Of a DNA stretch of 42,669 nucleotides, positions 25,064 to 35,160 are shown one piece after another. The stretch is from Bacteroidales bacterium (lineage in GTDB: Bacteria > Bacteroidota > Bacteroidia > Bacteroidales > Marinifilaceae). The notes beneath the pieces are model-generated. The model did not search any database and had not been told where the DNA came from. It saw nothing but the letters and a program-made list of their open reading frames with translations. The stretch is from positions 1 to 42,669 of the forward strand of contig SUWY01000018.1 of the NCBI GenBank assembly GCA_015061245.1, written 5' to 3'. A program made the translations under genes and the position numbers. Within the stretch, counting starts at the first letter, position 1. Each line of letters starts with the position of its first letter.

Positions 25064-28000
25064 TTACCAACCTAAATCTTTCATGGTTCTTGGTTCAGGA
25101 GTTTTTGGAAGAGGTTTACGCTCTTTTAGTTGCTCCATGATTACCTCGATAGCTTTGTTAAGTTGCTCATCAATGCCATTCTGAAGTTTGATTGGGTCAT
25201 TGTCAATAAGAATGTCCGGATCTACACCGTGATTCTCAACAATCCACTCGCCTGTCTTGGCATCGTAGTTGGTGAAGAATGGAACGCGAATATCACTTCC
25301 GTCAATGTAGGGCAGTGAACCGCTGATACCAACAATACCTCCCCATGTTCTGGTTCCGACAACAGTTCCAATATTATTTGCCTTGTAACTCCATGGGAAC
25401 AAATCTCCATCAGAGCATGAGTACTTATCAATCAACAATACCTTTGGACCATAGTGAGTTGCATCGGGAATTGTTCCGTTACGCTCCTGACCGCGCCACA
25501 TTGTCATTCTGTATGGTTTACGAAGAAGACGCTCAATAATCATTGGTGATACATTACCACCTCCATTTGAACGGTCATCAATAATCAATGCCTCTTTGTC
25601 AAGTTGTGGATAGAAGTAACGAGCAAACTCATTCAATCCCTCTGCACTCATATCAGGGATGTAGATATATCCAACCTTACCGTTTGTAGCCTCTTCAACC
25701 TTCTTAATGTTATTCTGTACCCAATTGTAGTGATATAATGGCTCCTCGTCTGCAATAGGGCTGATAATAACTTTACGTGCACCCTTATCGCTAGCTGTTG
25801 AGTTGATTGTTAGCTCGGTCAAAACGTTGGCTTTGCCAATCAATAGCTCATATACATTTTGAACGCTCTTTGTTGAGATTCCGTCAATTGCAATAATATA
25901 TTCGCCCTCGTTTACATTAATTCCAGGCTCGCTTAGCGGTGAACGTAGTGCCTGCGAATAGATAGCTCCGGGAATAATCTTCTCAATTCGGTAGTAACCG
26001 CTCTTGTCCTTGCTCAACTCAGCTCCCAAAAGACCCATCTGGATACGTTTTGCCTTTGGCAGCTCTCCCGGATTTACGTATGCGTGGCCACAACCAACCT
26101 CGCCTATCATCTCTCCAATTACATAGTTCAAATCCAAACGTGTCTGTGCGTGAGCAACAAGTGGCTCATATTTCTTCTTGATAGCCTTCCAATCCAAGCC
26201 ATGCATATTCTCAAGGTAGAAACCGTCGCGAAATGCACGCCACACCTCATCGTAGATTTGTGCCCACTCCTCTTTGTAGTTGACAAATGCAACCATATCC
26301 GAGGTATTTACAGGATTGCTCATATTTGCCTTTCCGGTAGGGAAGTCGCATACATATAGTTGTCTTCCTTTCGAGAATAGTGCCTTTTTGCTGCCCGGGG
26401 TTAAGGTGAACGATGCTCCCTCTGCAACGCTCTCCTCCTTTTGGGTTGCAAGGTTGAATGCCTTAACTCCTCCATTGCCTGAGTACCAAACTTTTTTGCC
26501 ATCGCAGTAGAAGTTTCTGTAGCTTCCTGCAGGTAGTGGAAGTTTAATGATACGCCCCGGTATTCCCTCGGTATCAATCTTCATTTCGGGCGAGGTCTCC
26601 TCTTTAACTCTTTCAGGAGTTCCGTCGGTTGGAAGTAGTGGTGATGGAGTATCGGCTGAAAGTAGTGCCATATACAAACCATTCATACGGTTGTATGTGT
26701 GGTTCCACTCCAACTGTCCGTATGTCGGGGTGAAATCGCGTGCAGAGGTGAAGATAAGGTACTTACCATCGGTACTGAATGTTGGCGATGATGAACTGTA
26801 CCACTTCTCTGTAACCGGATACTCTTTGTTTGTCTCAAGGTTACGAATGTAGATAACGCTCATTCCATTAGATGCACTTCGGGTAAAGGTTAGCCATTTG
26901 CTGTCGGGAGAGTAGTTTACTCCATAGAACTCTCCATTAGGCTCGGTGGTAATAACTTTCTTACTCTTTGAGTCAACTGTAACCTCGACAATCCTGTTCT
27001 TTCTGTCGGTGTATAGAACCTTCTTGCTGTCCGGGCTCCACATCAATTGGCGAATATAGGTGTCATTTCCTTTGGTGAGTTGGATGGGATCTCCACTCTC
27101 GCCTTGTAGCCAAATCTCGGTCTCGCCTGTTCGGTCGCTGATGTAGGCAATGTATTTACCATCAGGACTCCACTTTGCTCCACGCTCGTGTGCGCCCGAT
27201 GTACGTGTAATGTTACGTGTAACACCCTCGGTTGCAGGAACATTAAATACCTCTCCGCGTGCAGTGATAGCCAAGCGCTTTCCGTCGGGAGATAGGCTTG
27301 TTGCGGTAATGTTACCGGCAACATTTTTCATCTCTGTGCGTGCGTATGGATTCTCACCGTTCAATGTGATATTGATTTTAGTGCTGTTGCGAGTGGTAGG
27401 ATCAAATTTGTATAGGTAGCCTCCCTTTTCAAAAACGATAATCTTTCCATCGGTACTTGGGAATTTAATATCGTAGTCGGAGAAGTTTGTAACTTTCTCA
27501 ATCTGCTTTGTTTGAGTGTTATATACAAATAGATTCATCACCATATCGCGGTCGCTGATGAAGAAAATCTCATTGCCAATCCACATTGGGATAATATCTT
27601 GCGATACGTTATTTGTGATGTTCTCAACCTTTTGGGCTTCTGGGTTGTATATCCAGATATCATCGGCCATACCTCCTTTGTAGTACTTCCATGTACGGAA
27701 TTCACGCATTACCTTATTATATGCAAGCAACTTTCCGTCGGGAGAGTAGCTGCAAAAACCTCCCTCAGGAAGAGGAATTTGTTGTGGCATGCCACCATCT
27801 TTGGATACACTCCATAGTTTTCCAATAAAACTGCCACCGGTACGGTTGCGGTAAATAATACCCTGACCGTCATTAGTCCATGTCAGTACCATATTGTTTG
27901 GTCCCATACGGTCGCCAATATCATCGCGACTATTTGTCGATGTATAGGTCATACGCTTTGGTTCACCTCCCTTACTTGGAATGGTGTATACCTCCGTGTT

Positions 28001-28252
28001 ACCATCGTATTGTGCGGTAAATGCGATTGATGCACCATCGGGTGAGAAACGTGGAAACATCTCATAGCCAATGTGCGAGGTTAATCGAGTGGCCTCGCCT
28101 CCGCTTAATGGAGCCTTATAAAGATCGCCTCCGTAACTAAATACCACCTCCTGACCGTTGGTCGAGGGGAAACGTAGTAATCTTGCCTCCTGTGCAGTTA
28201 CTGTAACTGCCGCACCTGCAAGTAGCAGGGATAGTAGTAGGTTCTTCTTCAT
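25064..28252 (-). CDS. Tricorn-like S41 protease (beta-propeller, PDZ, TSPc)
   Basis: The protein has 1062 residues and a signal peptide ending in VTAQ, so it is periplasmic. The N-terminal half is WD40/PD40 propeller repeats (FSPDGASIAFTAQYDG, WSPDGKYIAYISDRTGETEIW and many more). Then come a helical C1 region with the GCGHAY motif, a PDZ domain (EGEYIIAIDGISTK) and the TSPc protease domain. The nucleophile is Ser947 in YSCSDGD. Tricorn proteases degrade peptides released upstream. I start at ATG 28252 because the longer reading begins with a TTG inside the -7 box. It is a single-gene unit with its own promoter and terminator. Confidence 0.92.
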   Translation of the reverse strand: MKKNLLLSLLLAGAAVTVTAQEARLLRFPSTNGQEVVFSYGGDLYKAPLSGGEATRLTSHIGYEMFPRFSPDGASIAFTAQYDGNTEVYTIPSKGGEPKRMTYTSTNSRDDIGDRMGPNNMVLTWTNDGQGIIYRNRTGGSFIGKLWSVSKDGGMPQQIPLPEGGFCSYSPDGKLLAYNKVMREFRTWKYYKGGMADDIWIYNPEAQKVENITNNVSQDIIPMWIGNEIFFISDRDMVMNLFVYNTQTKQIEKVTNFSDYDIKFPSTDGKIIVFEKGGYLYKFDPTTRNSTKINITLNGENPYARTEMKNVAGNITATSLSPDGKRLAITARGEVFNVPATEGVTRNITRTSGAHERGAKWSPDGKYIAYISDRTGETEIWLQGESGDPIQLTKGNDTYIRQLMWSPDSKKVLYTDRKNRIVEVTVDSKSKKVITTEPNGEFYGVNYSPDSKWLTFTRSASNGMSVIYIRNLETNKEYPVTEKWYSSSSPTFSTDGKYLIFTSARDFTPTYGQLEWNHTYNRMNGLYMALLSADTPSPLLPTDGTPERVKEETSPEMKIDTEGIPGRIIKLPLPAGSYRNFYCDGKKVWYSGNGGVKAFNLATQKEESVAEGASFTLTPGSKKALFSKGRQLYVCDFPTGKANMSNPVNTSDMVAFVNYKEEWAQIYDEVWRAFRDGFYLENMHGLDWKAIKKKYEPLVAHAQTRLDLNYVIGEMIGEVGCGHAYVNPGELPKAKRIQMGLLGAELSKDKSGYYRIEKIIPGAIYSQALRSPLSEPGINVNEGEYIIAIDGISTKSVQNVYELLIGKANVLTELTINSTASDKGARKVIISPIADEEPLYHYNWVQNNIKKVEEATNGKVGYIYIPDMSAEGLNEFARYFYPQLDKEALIIDDRSNGGGNVSPMIIERLLRKPYRMTMWRGQERNGTIPDATHYGPKVLLIDKYSCSDGDLFPWSYKANNIGTVVGTRTWGGIVGISGSLPYIDGSDIRVPFFTNYDAKTGEWIVENHGVDPDILIDNDPIKLQNGIDEQLNKAIEVIMEQLKERKPLPKTPEPRTMKDLGW

Positions 28253-28276
28253 TTTGCATAAATTTGTTGTTTGATG

Positions 28277-28284
28277 CAAATATA
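28277..28284 (-). promoter_or_regulatory. -7 box (TATATTTG) for the tricorn-like protease
   Basis: An exact TAnnTTTG on the minus strand, 24 bases before the ATG at 28252. Confidence 0.55.
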
Positions 28285-28385
28285 GTTATATTTCGTTTAA
28301 TTTGAATATAGTGTTGCCTATATCTGATTATTTCTTTTTTGGTAAATATTAGAGCCTATTTTTTTTGAGAGTAGTGATATTTGAT

Positions 28386-28393
28386 TACTTTTG
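28386..28393 (+). promoter_or_regulatory. -7 box (TACTTTTG) for the ECF sigma factor gene
   Basis: An exact TAnnTTTG, 24 bases before the ATG at 28418. It suggests the sigma factor itself is made from a housekeeping promoter. Confidence 0.55.
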
Positions 28394-28417
28394 TAATTAA
28401 ATTGGGGCAGAAGTTTT

Positions 28418-28975
28418 ATGCTTGGGCAGGACAACATATTAGATTTTCATATTGATAAACTCTATCGCAACTACTTTAAGTTGTTGGTAGAGTATGCTTT
28501 CTCGTATGTCCATAAACGTGATGTTGCCGAGGATATTGCACAAGAGGCCTTTCTCTCTTTAAATAATCATAGTTTGAATTTCTCCACAGAACGAGCATTG
28601 CGCTCATATCTGTTTACATCTGCCCGAAATCTTTCCCTAGATATTATTAAACACCAAAAGGTAGAGCAGCGGTATAGTGAGCACTATACCGTAGAAAACT
28701 GTGTTGATATCCCTTATTGGGAGAATCAAATGGATCACGACATTATGGAAATGCTCTTTACTGCCATTGATAAACTTCCAAAGCGTTGCAGAGAGATTTT
28801 TCTACTGCACATGGATGGTCATACAAATGAGCAGATAGCATTACAGTTTGATATATCGGTTGAAACTGTAAAGACGCAAAAGAAGAGGGCCATGAAATTT
28901 TTGCGTGATAAGTTCTCGGATACCGATAATTTGAAACTCTACATGTTTCTTACAATACTGGCTACCGGTATATAG
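28418..28975 (+). CDS. ECF-type RNA polymerase sigma factor
   Basis: The protein has 185 residues. Region 2 spans about residues 10-75 (YAFSYVHKRDVAEDIAQEAFLSL, then TSARNLSLDIIKHQK) and region 4 about 125-172 (LPKRCREIFLLHMDGHTNEQIA, then VETVKTQKKRAMKFLR). It directs transcription of specific promoters once released from its FecR partner, which is the next gene. It begins a uniformly oriented block that runs to the thioredoxin gene, so it almost certainly controls the SusC/SusD locus. Confidence 0.93.
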   Translation: MLGQDNILDFHIDKLYRNYFKLLVEYAFSYVHKRDVAEDIAQEAFLSLNNHSLNFSTERALRSYLFTSARNLSLDIIKHQKVEQRYSEHYTVENCVDIPYWENQMDHDIMEMLFTAIDKLPKRCREIFLLHMDGHTNEQIALQFDISVETVKTQKKRAMKFLRDKFSDTDNLKLYMFLTILATGI

Positions 28976-29018
28976 TTTAAGGTATAATTCAAAATTTTAA
29001 TTTTTTTTAATCTTTTCG

Positions 29019-29036
29019 TACCCCTTTTCAGGGGTA
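29019..29036 (+). promoter_or_regulatory. Inverted repeat TACCCC/GGGGTA upstream of fecR, possible ECF-dependent promoter element
   Basis: TACCCC (29019-29024) and GGGGTA (29031-29036) form a near-perfect inverted repeat in the 94-base gap between the sigma and anti-sigma genes, followed by ATAGTCGTTTTATT. The layout resembles a -35/-10 pair for an ECF sigma factor. The repeat could also be a weak hairpin. Confidence 0.35.
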
Positions 29037-29069
29037 TAGTCGTTTTATTCTTAGTTAAAGCGAAAATCT

Positions 29070-30200
29070 ATGGATATAAAACGACTTTTACTTAAGCACA
29101 TGACCGACACAATTACTCCCGAGGAGTATTTGATGTTGATGAAATGGGTTGATGAATCTCCTGAGCATCAGGCCTACTTTGATAAAATTTCGAATCGTTC
29201 AAACTATTCGGAGTTATACGTAGCATATAAGAAGCGAGGACATAGTGAAAGACAATCTCGCTTCTTGTCTGTCTGGAGAAATAGTTGGGCAAGAGCAGCA
29301 GTTATAACTATTCCGATACTTATTGCATCGGCAGTAATTTCATTTTATATGACTAAGCAACAACCTGTTGCTGATGTGATAATTCCCGGTACCTCACGTG
29401 CTGTATTAAGTTTAAGCAATGGTAATACCTATGAGTTAGGAGACTCTCCTGAATTAGGGTGGCTTCGTATTGATGAGGATCTGATGATTACTGAAGAGAA
29501 TGGTGTTATTGCTTACGACTATAAGAGTGAAACCTCGCCCGAGTTATCAGAATATTCAAATACAATAAAGACTCCTCGTGGAGGAGAGTTCCGAGTTGTC
29601 CTTCCCGATGGTACAAAGGTCCATTTGAATGCTTTGTCTGAGTTAACATATCCACTGGCTTTTGGTAATGATAATAGGGTTGTTAAGTTATCGGGCGAGG
29701 CCTATTTTGAGGTGGCGCACGATTCTAAGCGTCCGTTTTTGGTTGAAACTAATGGAATAACAATTAAACAGTTTGGTACACGCTTTAATGTCAATAGTTA
29801 CTCTATGCAGAATACCATTGTTACTCTGGAGCAGGGAAGTATAGGTGTAAGTACCGGAGGTGTTGAATTTGCAATGGTAAAACCCGGAGAGTGTGCCGTA
29901 TGGAATAAAGGAGCTAATAGTGTTGCAATAAATAAGGTAGATGATCCGTTAGAGGTGTGTGGATGGCACTATAACCGTTTTGTCTTTAATGAGGCTTCCT
30001 TAGGTGAGATGATGGAGACTCTCTCTTTATGGTATGACATGGAGGTACGCTTCCAGCAGAGTGATTTGGCGAATTTGCAATTTACGGGAAATTTAAGTCG
30101 TTACGAAGATATCAACACAATCTTTAAGGCGGTAGAAAAGGTGGCAAAGGTAAGAATCAAGGTGGAGGGAAGGAGAGTGATGATTTCATTCCGAAACTAA
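29070..30200 (+). CDS. FecR-family anti-sigma factor
   Basis: The protein has 376 residues and is a single-pass inner-membrane protein. Residues 1-70 are the cytoplasmic sigma-binding region (LLLKHMTDTITPEEYLMLMK). A transmembrane helix follows at about 73-94, then the periplasmic FecR domain (GGEFRVVLPDGTKVHLNA, VKLSGEAYFEVAHD) and a C-terminal DUF4974 domain (RFVFNEASLGEMMETLS). It relays a signal from the SusC STN domain across the periplasm to the ECF sigma factor encoded upstream. Confidence 0.94.
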   Translation: MDIKRLLLKHMTDTITPEEYLMLMKWVDESPEHQAYFDKISNRSNYSELYVAYKKRGHSERQSRFLSVWRNSWARAAVITIPILIASAVISFYMTKQQPVADVIIPGTSRAVLSLSNGNTYELGDSPELGWLRIDEDLMITEENGVIAYDYKSETSPELSEYSNTIKTPRGGEFRVVLPDGTKVHLNALSELTYPLAFGNDNRVVKLSGEAYFEVAHDSKRPFLVETNGITIKQFGTRFNVNSYSMQNTIVTLEQGSIGVSTGGVEFAMVKPGECAVWNKGANSVAINKVDDPLEVCGWHYNRFVFNEASLGEMMETLSLWYDMEVRFQQSDLANLQFTGNLSRYEDINTIFKAVEKVAKVRIKVEGRRVMISFRN

Positions 30201-30228
30201 ATATTAGTATTAATCTAAAACATAAACA

Positions 30229-33200
30229 ATGATGAAAAGACCTAGACTGTTATGTATGGCTATGGTTGTATGTATGTTTTTGGTACATACGGTCAGTAGC
30301 TATGCAGCAGAGGAACTTCCTCTGCAAGTGAGATCTGAATTGGGCATGCAAGATGGCTCAAAAAAGGTTAGTTTAGCTTTGACGAATGCTTCTGTTAAGA
30401 TGTTTTTTGATCAGATTCATGCACAGACAGGCATGGATTTTATCTATGACAGCAATCTTTTGAAGGATTTCAAGGTTACAATTTCTGCAGACAATGAGAC
30501 TCTTCAGAGTGTGTTGGCTCGTGTTTTTGGTGATGCGGGTTATACATATCAGATTGAGGGTAATATTGTTACAATTCAAAAAAGAGCAGAACAAAAGGCA
30601 AAACCTCAATTGCTTACGGGTTTTGTTCGGGATTCAGAGGGTGAGCCTCTTATAGGCGCTACCGTTATGATTAAAGGAACAACCATGGGAGCAATTGCCG
30701 ATGTTAACGGTGCGTATGGAATTGAGGTGTCTGAGGGCCAGACTTTGGTTTTCAGCTCAATGGGAATGGAGCAGAAAGAGTTTGCTTACAACGGAGCTCA
30801 GATTATAGACGTAGTTCTTAATGATGATCCAAATAGAATTTTGGATGAGGTTGTGATAACAGGTATCTTCAATAAAGCAAAAGAGAGTTATACCGGCTCG
30901 GTTTCAACTGTATCAAAGGAGAAGATCGAGATGTATCGTGGACAGAATATTTTGCAGACCTTGAAGAATATTGATGCCAGTATCAATTTTGCAATTGATA
31001 ATATTAATGGTAGTAACCCAAATACTCTTCCAAACATCAATATCCGTGGAAATTCATCACTTCCAATGAGTGTTGAGGAGTATAACGAGGCTAATAGAAA
31101 CAATCCTAATGCACCTTTGATTATTTTGGATGGATTTGAAATCTCTTTGGAGAAGTTGATGGACTACAATGACGATGAGATTGAGAATATCAATATTTTG
31201 AAAGATGCAAGTGCTACTGCAATCTATGGTTCTCGTGGAGCTAACGGAGTTATTGTTGTATCTACAAAGAGACCTGTTGCTGGACGTTTGAGAGTAAATG
31301 CAGAGGCTGGTATCACTCTTGAAGTACCTGATTTGACATCGTATGATATGCTCGATGCTGCTGAGAAACTTCAAGTAGAGAAGGCTGCAGGTCTTTATGA
31401 TGCGCCATATTCAACCAGCAGCGCACAAGAGTTGCTTTATAAGCAGGCTTATAATGAGCGATTGAAAGATGTTCAGTCCGGAGTTAACACAGATTGGTTG
31501 GCAATTCCATTGCAGACAGGAGTAGGTTCTCGCTACAATATTCGTTTAGAGGGTGGTAGCAATGAGTTCCGTTGGGCAACATCGTTGCAGTATAAATATA
31601 CCGATGGAGCAATGAAGGGTAGTAGCCGTAGAACATTCAATGGTTCTATCACTTTGATGTATGAGTATAAAAACTTATTGTTCAGAAACTATACATCAAT
31701 AGGTAATACACATGCTCATGAAAGCAAGTATGGAACATTCAGTGATTATGTTTCTCAACAACCATATAATGCTCCGTACGATGCTGATGGAAATCTGATT
31801 CGTTATTTCGATCCATTCTATGCATGGGCTGCAAAACCTCAAAATCCTCTTTATGATGCTACATTGAACTCTTTTGATAAGAGTGGTAGCAATGATATTA
31901 CAAATAACTTCTCTATTGATTGGAAAATTTTACCGGAGTTGACACTTCGCGGACAGTTGGGAATTTCAAAGAGTACATCAACTTCTGATCACTTCTTACC
32001 TGCCGAGCACTCATACTTTACTGTTGATAATGTCGATGAGTACTCTACTGATGAGGGATTCATGAGAAGAGGTTTGTATCGTTATTCAAATGGTAAGAGC
32101 AATAGTGTAAATGCTAATGTAACTTTGGCGTATAGCAAGGTGTTTAATGATGTGCACTCGTTGTATGTCGGAGCAGATTGGAGCATGATGCAGAGCAAGT
32201 ACGACGGATTCAATGCTGCTTTCGAGGGATTCTCAAACGATGCTATCGTTAATATTGCAAATGCACGTCAATATGCAGAGAATGAATTACCTTCAGGTAG
32301 CAATTCAAAATCACGCCAGTTTGGTGTAACTGCCAACTTGAACTATATCTACTCTAACCGTTACTATGTAGATTTATCTTACCGTATTGATGGTAGTTCT
32401 GCCTATGGAAGTGATAAGAAGTATGCTCCATTCTGGAGTGCCGGAATAGGTTGGAACCTACATCAGGAGAAGTGGTTGAACAATAGTGCAGTGGTTAGTA
32501 ATTTACGTTTGAAAGCTTCATATGGAGAGACCGGTGCTGCTTCAGGAGCCGGAATGACTGATGCCTATACATACTATACAACCATCACCAACAATAAGTA
32601 TATGAATTGGATGGGTTCTCAACTTTCTGGTTGGGGTAATCCTGATTTGTCATGGCAGAAGACCGATGAGTTCAATGCAGGAGTTGAGTTTGCCTTTATT
32701 GATAACCGTATTCGCGGATCATTTGAGTACTACACTAAGAATACAAGTAATTTGTTGAGTAGTATGGATCTTCCATTGGATATGGGATTCCCATCATACA
32801 ATGCAAATATCGGAGAGGTTAAGAATTATGGATTCGAGGCTGCTTTGAGCGCATATTTGATTCGTAATCGTGAGCGCGACTTCAGTTGGATGGTAAGCGG
32901 TCAGTTGGTATATAACAAGAACGAGATTACAAAACTTTCTGATGCTATTAAGGCACAGAATGCTGCTTATCTAGCACAAGATGAGGATGCAGATGGAAAC
33001 TCAGTAGATATCCAGAATCTATTCTATGAGGGAGATCCTCAAAACGCTATCTATGCTGTAAAATCTTTGGGTATTGACCCAAGTACCGGTAAAGAGATTT
33101 TCTTGGATGCAGAGGGAAATATTACAAGTGAGTGGAAGGCAAGTAATAAGGTCTTTATGGGATCTGCCGAGCCTTTGTATCGTGGTAATGCCAGCACAAT

Positions 33201-33630
33201 GTTCCAATGGAAAGGTTTGACACTTAATGTTGCATTCTCATACTATTGGGGTGGAAAGACCTATAACTCAACACTTCGTGATCGTGTAGAGGTGACTGCA
33301 AACTCTTTGATGAACTCAAATGCTGATAAGCGTGTATTGAGCAGCCGTTGGTATAAGGCGGGCGATGTTACATTCTTTAAAGCTCTTAGCAATACTGAGA
33401 CACGTGCAACATCAAGATATGTCATGGATAATGCTGTATTCCAAATCTCATCAGTAAACTTGCAGTACAAGTGGAATAGTGAGTGGTTGAAGAAGAATGC
33501 ACGCTTGAACTCTGTAATATTCAGTGTCAATATGAGTGATTTGTTCCACTTCTCTACAATAAAGATGGAGCGTGGATTGAGCTATCCATTTGCACGTAAT
33601 ATCCAGGGAAGCATTAAGTTGTTGTTCTAA
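30229..33630 (+). CDS. SusC/RagA TonB-dependent outer-membrane transporter with STN domain
   Basis: The protein has 1133 residues with a signal peptide ending at about residue 27. In order it has the STN signalling domain (46-118), a carboxypeptidase-like regulatory domain (127-205), the TonB box LDEVVITG (205-212), the plug domain (about 218-350, with LIILDGFEIS and GSRGANGVIVVSTK) and a 22-strand beta-barrel. The STN domain lets ligand binding signal to FecR. It imports a bulky nutrient together with SusD. The start is 28 bases after fecR. Confidence 0.97.
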   Translation: MMKRPRLLCMAMVVCMFLVHTVSSYAAEELPLQVRSELGMQDGSKKVSLALTNASVKMFFDQIHAQTGMDFIYDSNLLKDFKVTISADNETLQSVLARVFGDAGYTYQIEGNIVTIQKRAEQKAKPQLLTGFVRDSEGEPLIGATVMIKGTTMGAIADVNGAYGIEVSEGQTLVFSSMGMEQKEFAYNGAQIIDVVLNDDPNRILDEVVITGIFNKAKESYTGSVSTVSKEKIEMYRGQNILQTLKNIDASINFAIDNINGSNPNTLPNINIRGNSSLPMSVEEYNEANRNNPNAPLIILDGFEISLEKLMDYNDDEIENINILKDASATAIYGSRGANGVIVVSTKRPVAGRLRVNAEAGITLEVPDLTSYDMLDAAEKLQVEKAAGLYDAPYSTSSAQELLYKQAYNERLKDVQSGVNTDWLAIPLQTGVGSRYNIRLEGGSNEFRWATSLQYKYTDGAMKGSSRRTFNGSITLMYEYKNLLFRNYTSIGNTHAHESKYGTFSDYVSQQPYNAPYDADGNLIRYFDPFYAWAAKPQNPLYDATLNSFDKSGSNDITNNFSIDWKILPELTLRGQLGISKSTSTSDHFLPAEHSYFTVDNVDEYSTDEGFMRRGLYRYSNGKSNSVNANVTLAYSKVFNDVHSLYVGADWSMMQSKYDGFNAAFEGFSNDAIVNIANARQYAENELPSGSNSKSRQFGVTANLNYIYSNRYYVDLSYRIDGSSAYGSDKKYAPFWSAGIGWNLHQEKWLNNSAVVSNLRLKASYGETGAASGAGMTDAYTYYTTITNNKYMNWMGSQLSGWGNPDLSWQKTDEFNAGVEFAFIDNRIRGSFEYYTKNTSNLLSSMDLPLDMGFPSYNANIGEVKNYGFEAALSAYLIRNRERDFSWMVSGQLVYNKNEITKLSDAIKAQNAAYLAQDEDADGNSVDIQNLFYEGDPQNAIYAVKSLGIDPSTGKEIFLDAEGNITSEWKASNKVFMGSAEPLYRGNASTMFQWKGLTLNVAFSYYWGGKTYNSTLRDRVEVTANSLMNSNADKRVLSSRWYKAGDVTFFKALSNTETRATSRYVMDNAVFQISSVNLQYKWNSEWLKKNARLNSVIFSVNMSDLFHFSTIKMERGLSYPFARNIQGSIKLLF

Positions 33631-33648
33631 TTAATTGCGATTTAGATT

Positions 33649-35157
33649 ATGAAAAAGATAATATTACCTATATTACTTATGGCGTCGGTCAGCCTTACAG
33701 CATGTAATGACTGGTTGGATGTCAAGGGTCAGAACTCAAAGAAGGAGGAGCAGCAATTTAGCGAATTTTCCGGATTTAAGAGTGCATTGACCGGAGCTTA
33801 TATGTCAATGGCCGAGACCTCGCTCTATGGTGAAAATTTGACAATCAGTACCATAGAGATGTTGGCTAATACATGGACTTTCACCGATGATGAGTCAATT
33901 GCACCATTGAAATATCAGTTGGCACACCACCAATATGAGGGTGATTATGCATTGAGTACAATGCAAGGTATTTATGCAAATCTTTTTAATACAATTGCTC
34001 AGGCAAATGTGATTATCAAGAATGCAGAAAACTATTCAGGAACAGATATTAATCTTCAGTTGCTAGATGTTGTCCGCGGAGAGGCATATGCTATTCGTGC
34101 ATTCTGTCAATTTGATGTTTTGCGTCTATTTGGTGAGGTTCCCGGTGGTTCTAAGAAGGTCGAACTTCCATACTCATTTACTACAGGAATTGATGAGATG
34201 CCGGATTACTATGGATGGAGTGATTATATCAAACTTTTGAAGGCTGATTTGCATAAGGCAGATTCATTGTTGAAAGAGAATGATCCTATTATGGATTTCA
34301 CATTCTCTCAGTTGAACCAGCCAAATGGAATGTACCTCGATGATGATTACTTCTACTATCGTCAATCTCGATTTAACTACTGGGCTGTTCAAGCATTGCA
34401 GGCTCGTTTCCATTTGTATATTGGCGAGACAACAAAGGCATATCAATATGCAATGGCTGTTATCAATGCAACCGATATTAACGGAGCTCCGGTGAAGGTG
34501 TTGAGTGGTTTGTCTGATTTGGCTTCAGGTTATAATGCTCTTCCTAATGAGTGTCTCTTCTATTTGAGCAAGTATGATATCAATACAACTGCGAATGCTG
34601 TGTTGATTGGAGGAAGACAAAATGTTCAATCAAGAGAGACAAACTATGTTCTTACAGCGCAAAGACTTGTTGATATGTATGCCTCTATAGCTCCATATAC
34701 AGGAGGTCATAACCGTTATAACAATTTGTGGAACAGAACAGTAATTGATCCCTATGCAGCTAGTACACCTGCATTGAAAAAGTATTGGCGTTCTGACGAT
34801 GTTGCTGCATTGATGTTGAATCACAATATTATACCAATGTTGCGAATGAGTGAGATGTATTTGATTGCAATGGAGACAACTACCGATTTGGCCCAAGCTA
34901 ACGAACTCTATACAACCTATATGAACTCGTGTGCTTGTACTGTCCTTCCTGAGAGTGCATATACAACACTCGAGGATGTCAAGGCAGAGGTAATCAATGA
35001 GTATCGCCGAGAGTTTGTTGCAGAGGGACAGATGTTCTATCTATATAAGCGAATGAATGCAACCTCAATGTTGTGGAGCGATGATGTTTTGACCGAGGAG
35101 TCATACATTATACCACTTCCACGTACTGAGTATAATCCGGAACACTTAAATCAGTAA
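33649..35157 (+). CDS. SusD/RagB-family nutrient-binding lipoprotein
   Basis: The protein has 502 residues with lipobox LTAC (Cys19), anchored to the outer membrane as the lid of the SusC channel. The TPR-rich helical fold is evident from RGEAYAIRAFCQFDVLRLFGEVP and the C-terminal LRMSEMYLIAMET and EYRREFVAEGQMFYLYKRM. It follows susC by 18 bases. The bound ligand cannot be inferred from sequence alone. Confidence 0.96.
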   Translation: MKKIILPILLMASVSLTACNDWLDVKGQNSKKEEQQFSEFSGFKSALTGAYMSMAETSLYGENLTISTIEMLANTWTFTDDESIAPLKYQLAHHQYEGDYALSTMQGIYANLFNTIAQANVIIKNAENYSGTDINLQLLDVVRGEAYAIRAFCQFDVLRLFGEVPGGSKKVELPYSFTTGIDEMPDYYGWSDYIKLLKADLHKADSLLKENDPIMDFTFSQLNQPNGMYLDDDYFYYRQSRFNYWAVQALQARFHLYIGETTKAYQYAMAVINATDINGAPVKVLSGLSDLASGYNALPNECLFYLSKYDINTTANAVLIGGRQNVQSRETNYVLTAQRLVDMYASIAPYTGGHNRYNNLWNRTVIDPYAASTPALKKYWRSDDVAALMLNHNIIPMLRMSEMYLIAMETTTDLAQANELYTTYMNSCACTVLPESAYTTLEDVKAEVINEYRREFVAEGQMFYLYKRMNATSMLWSDDVLTEESYIIPLPRTEYNPEHLNQ

Positions 35158-35160
35158 GCA

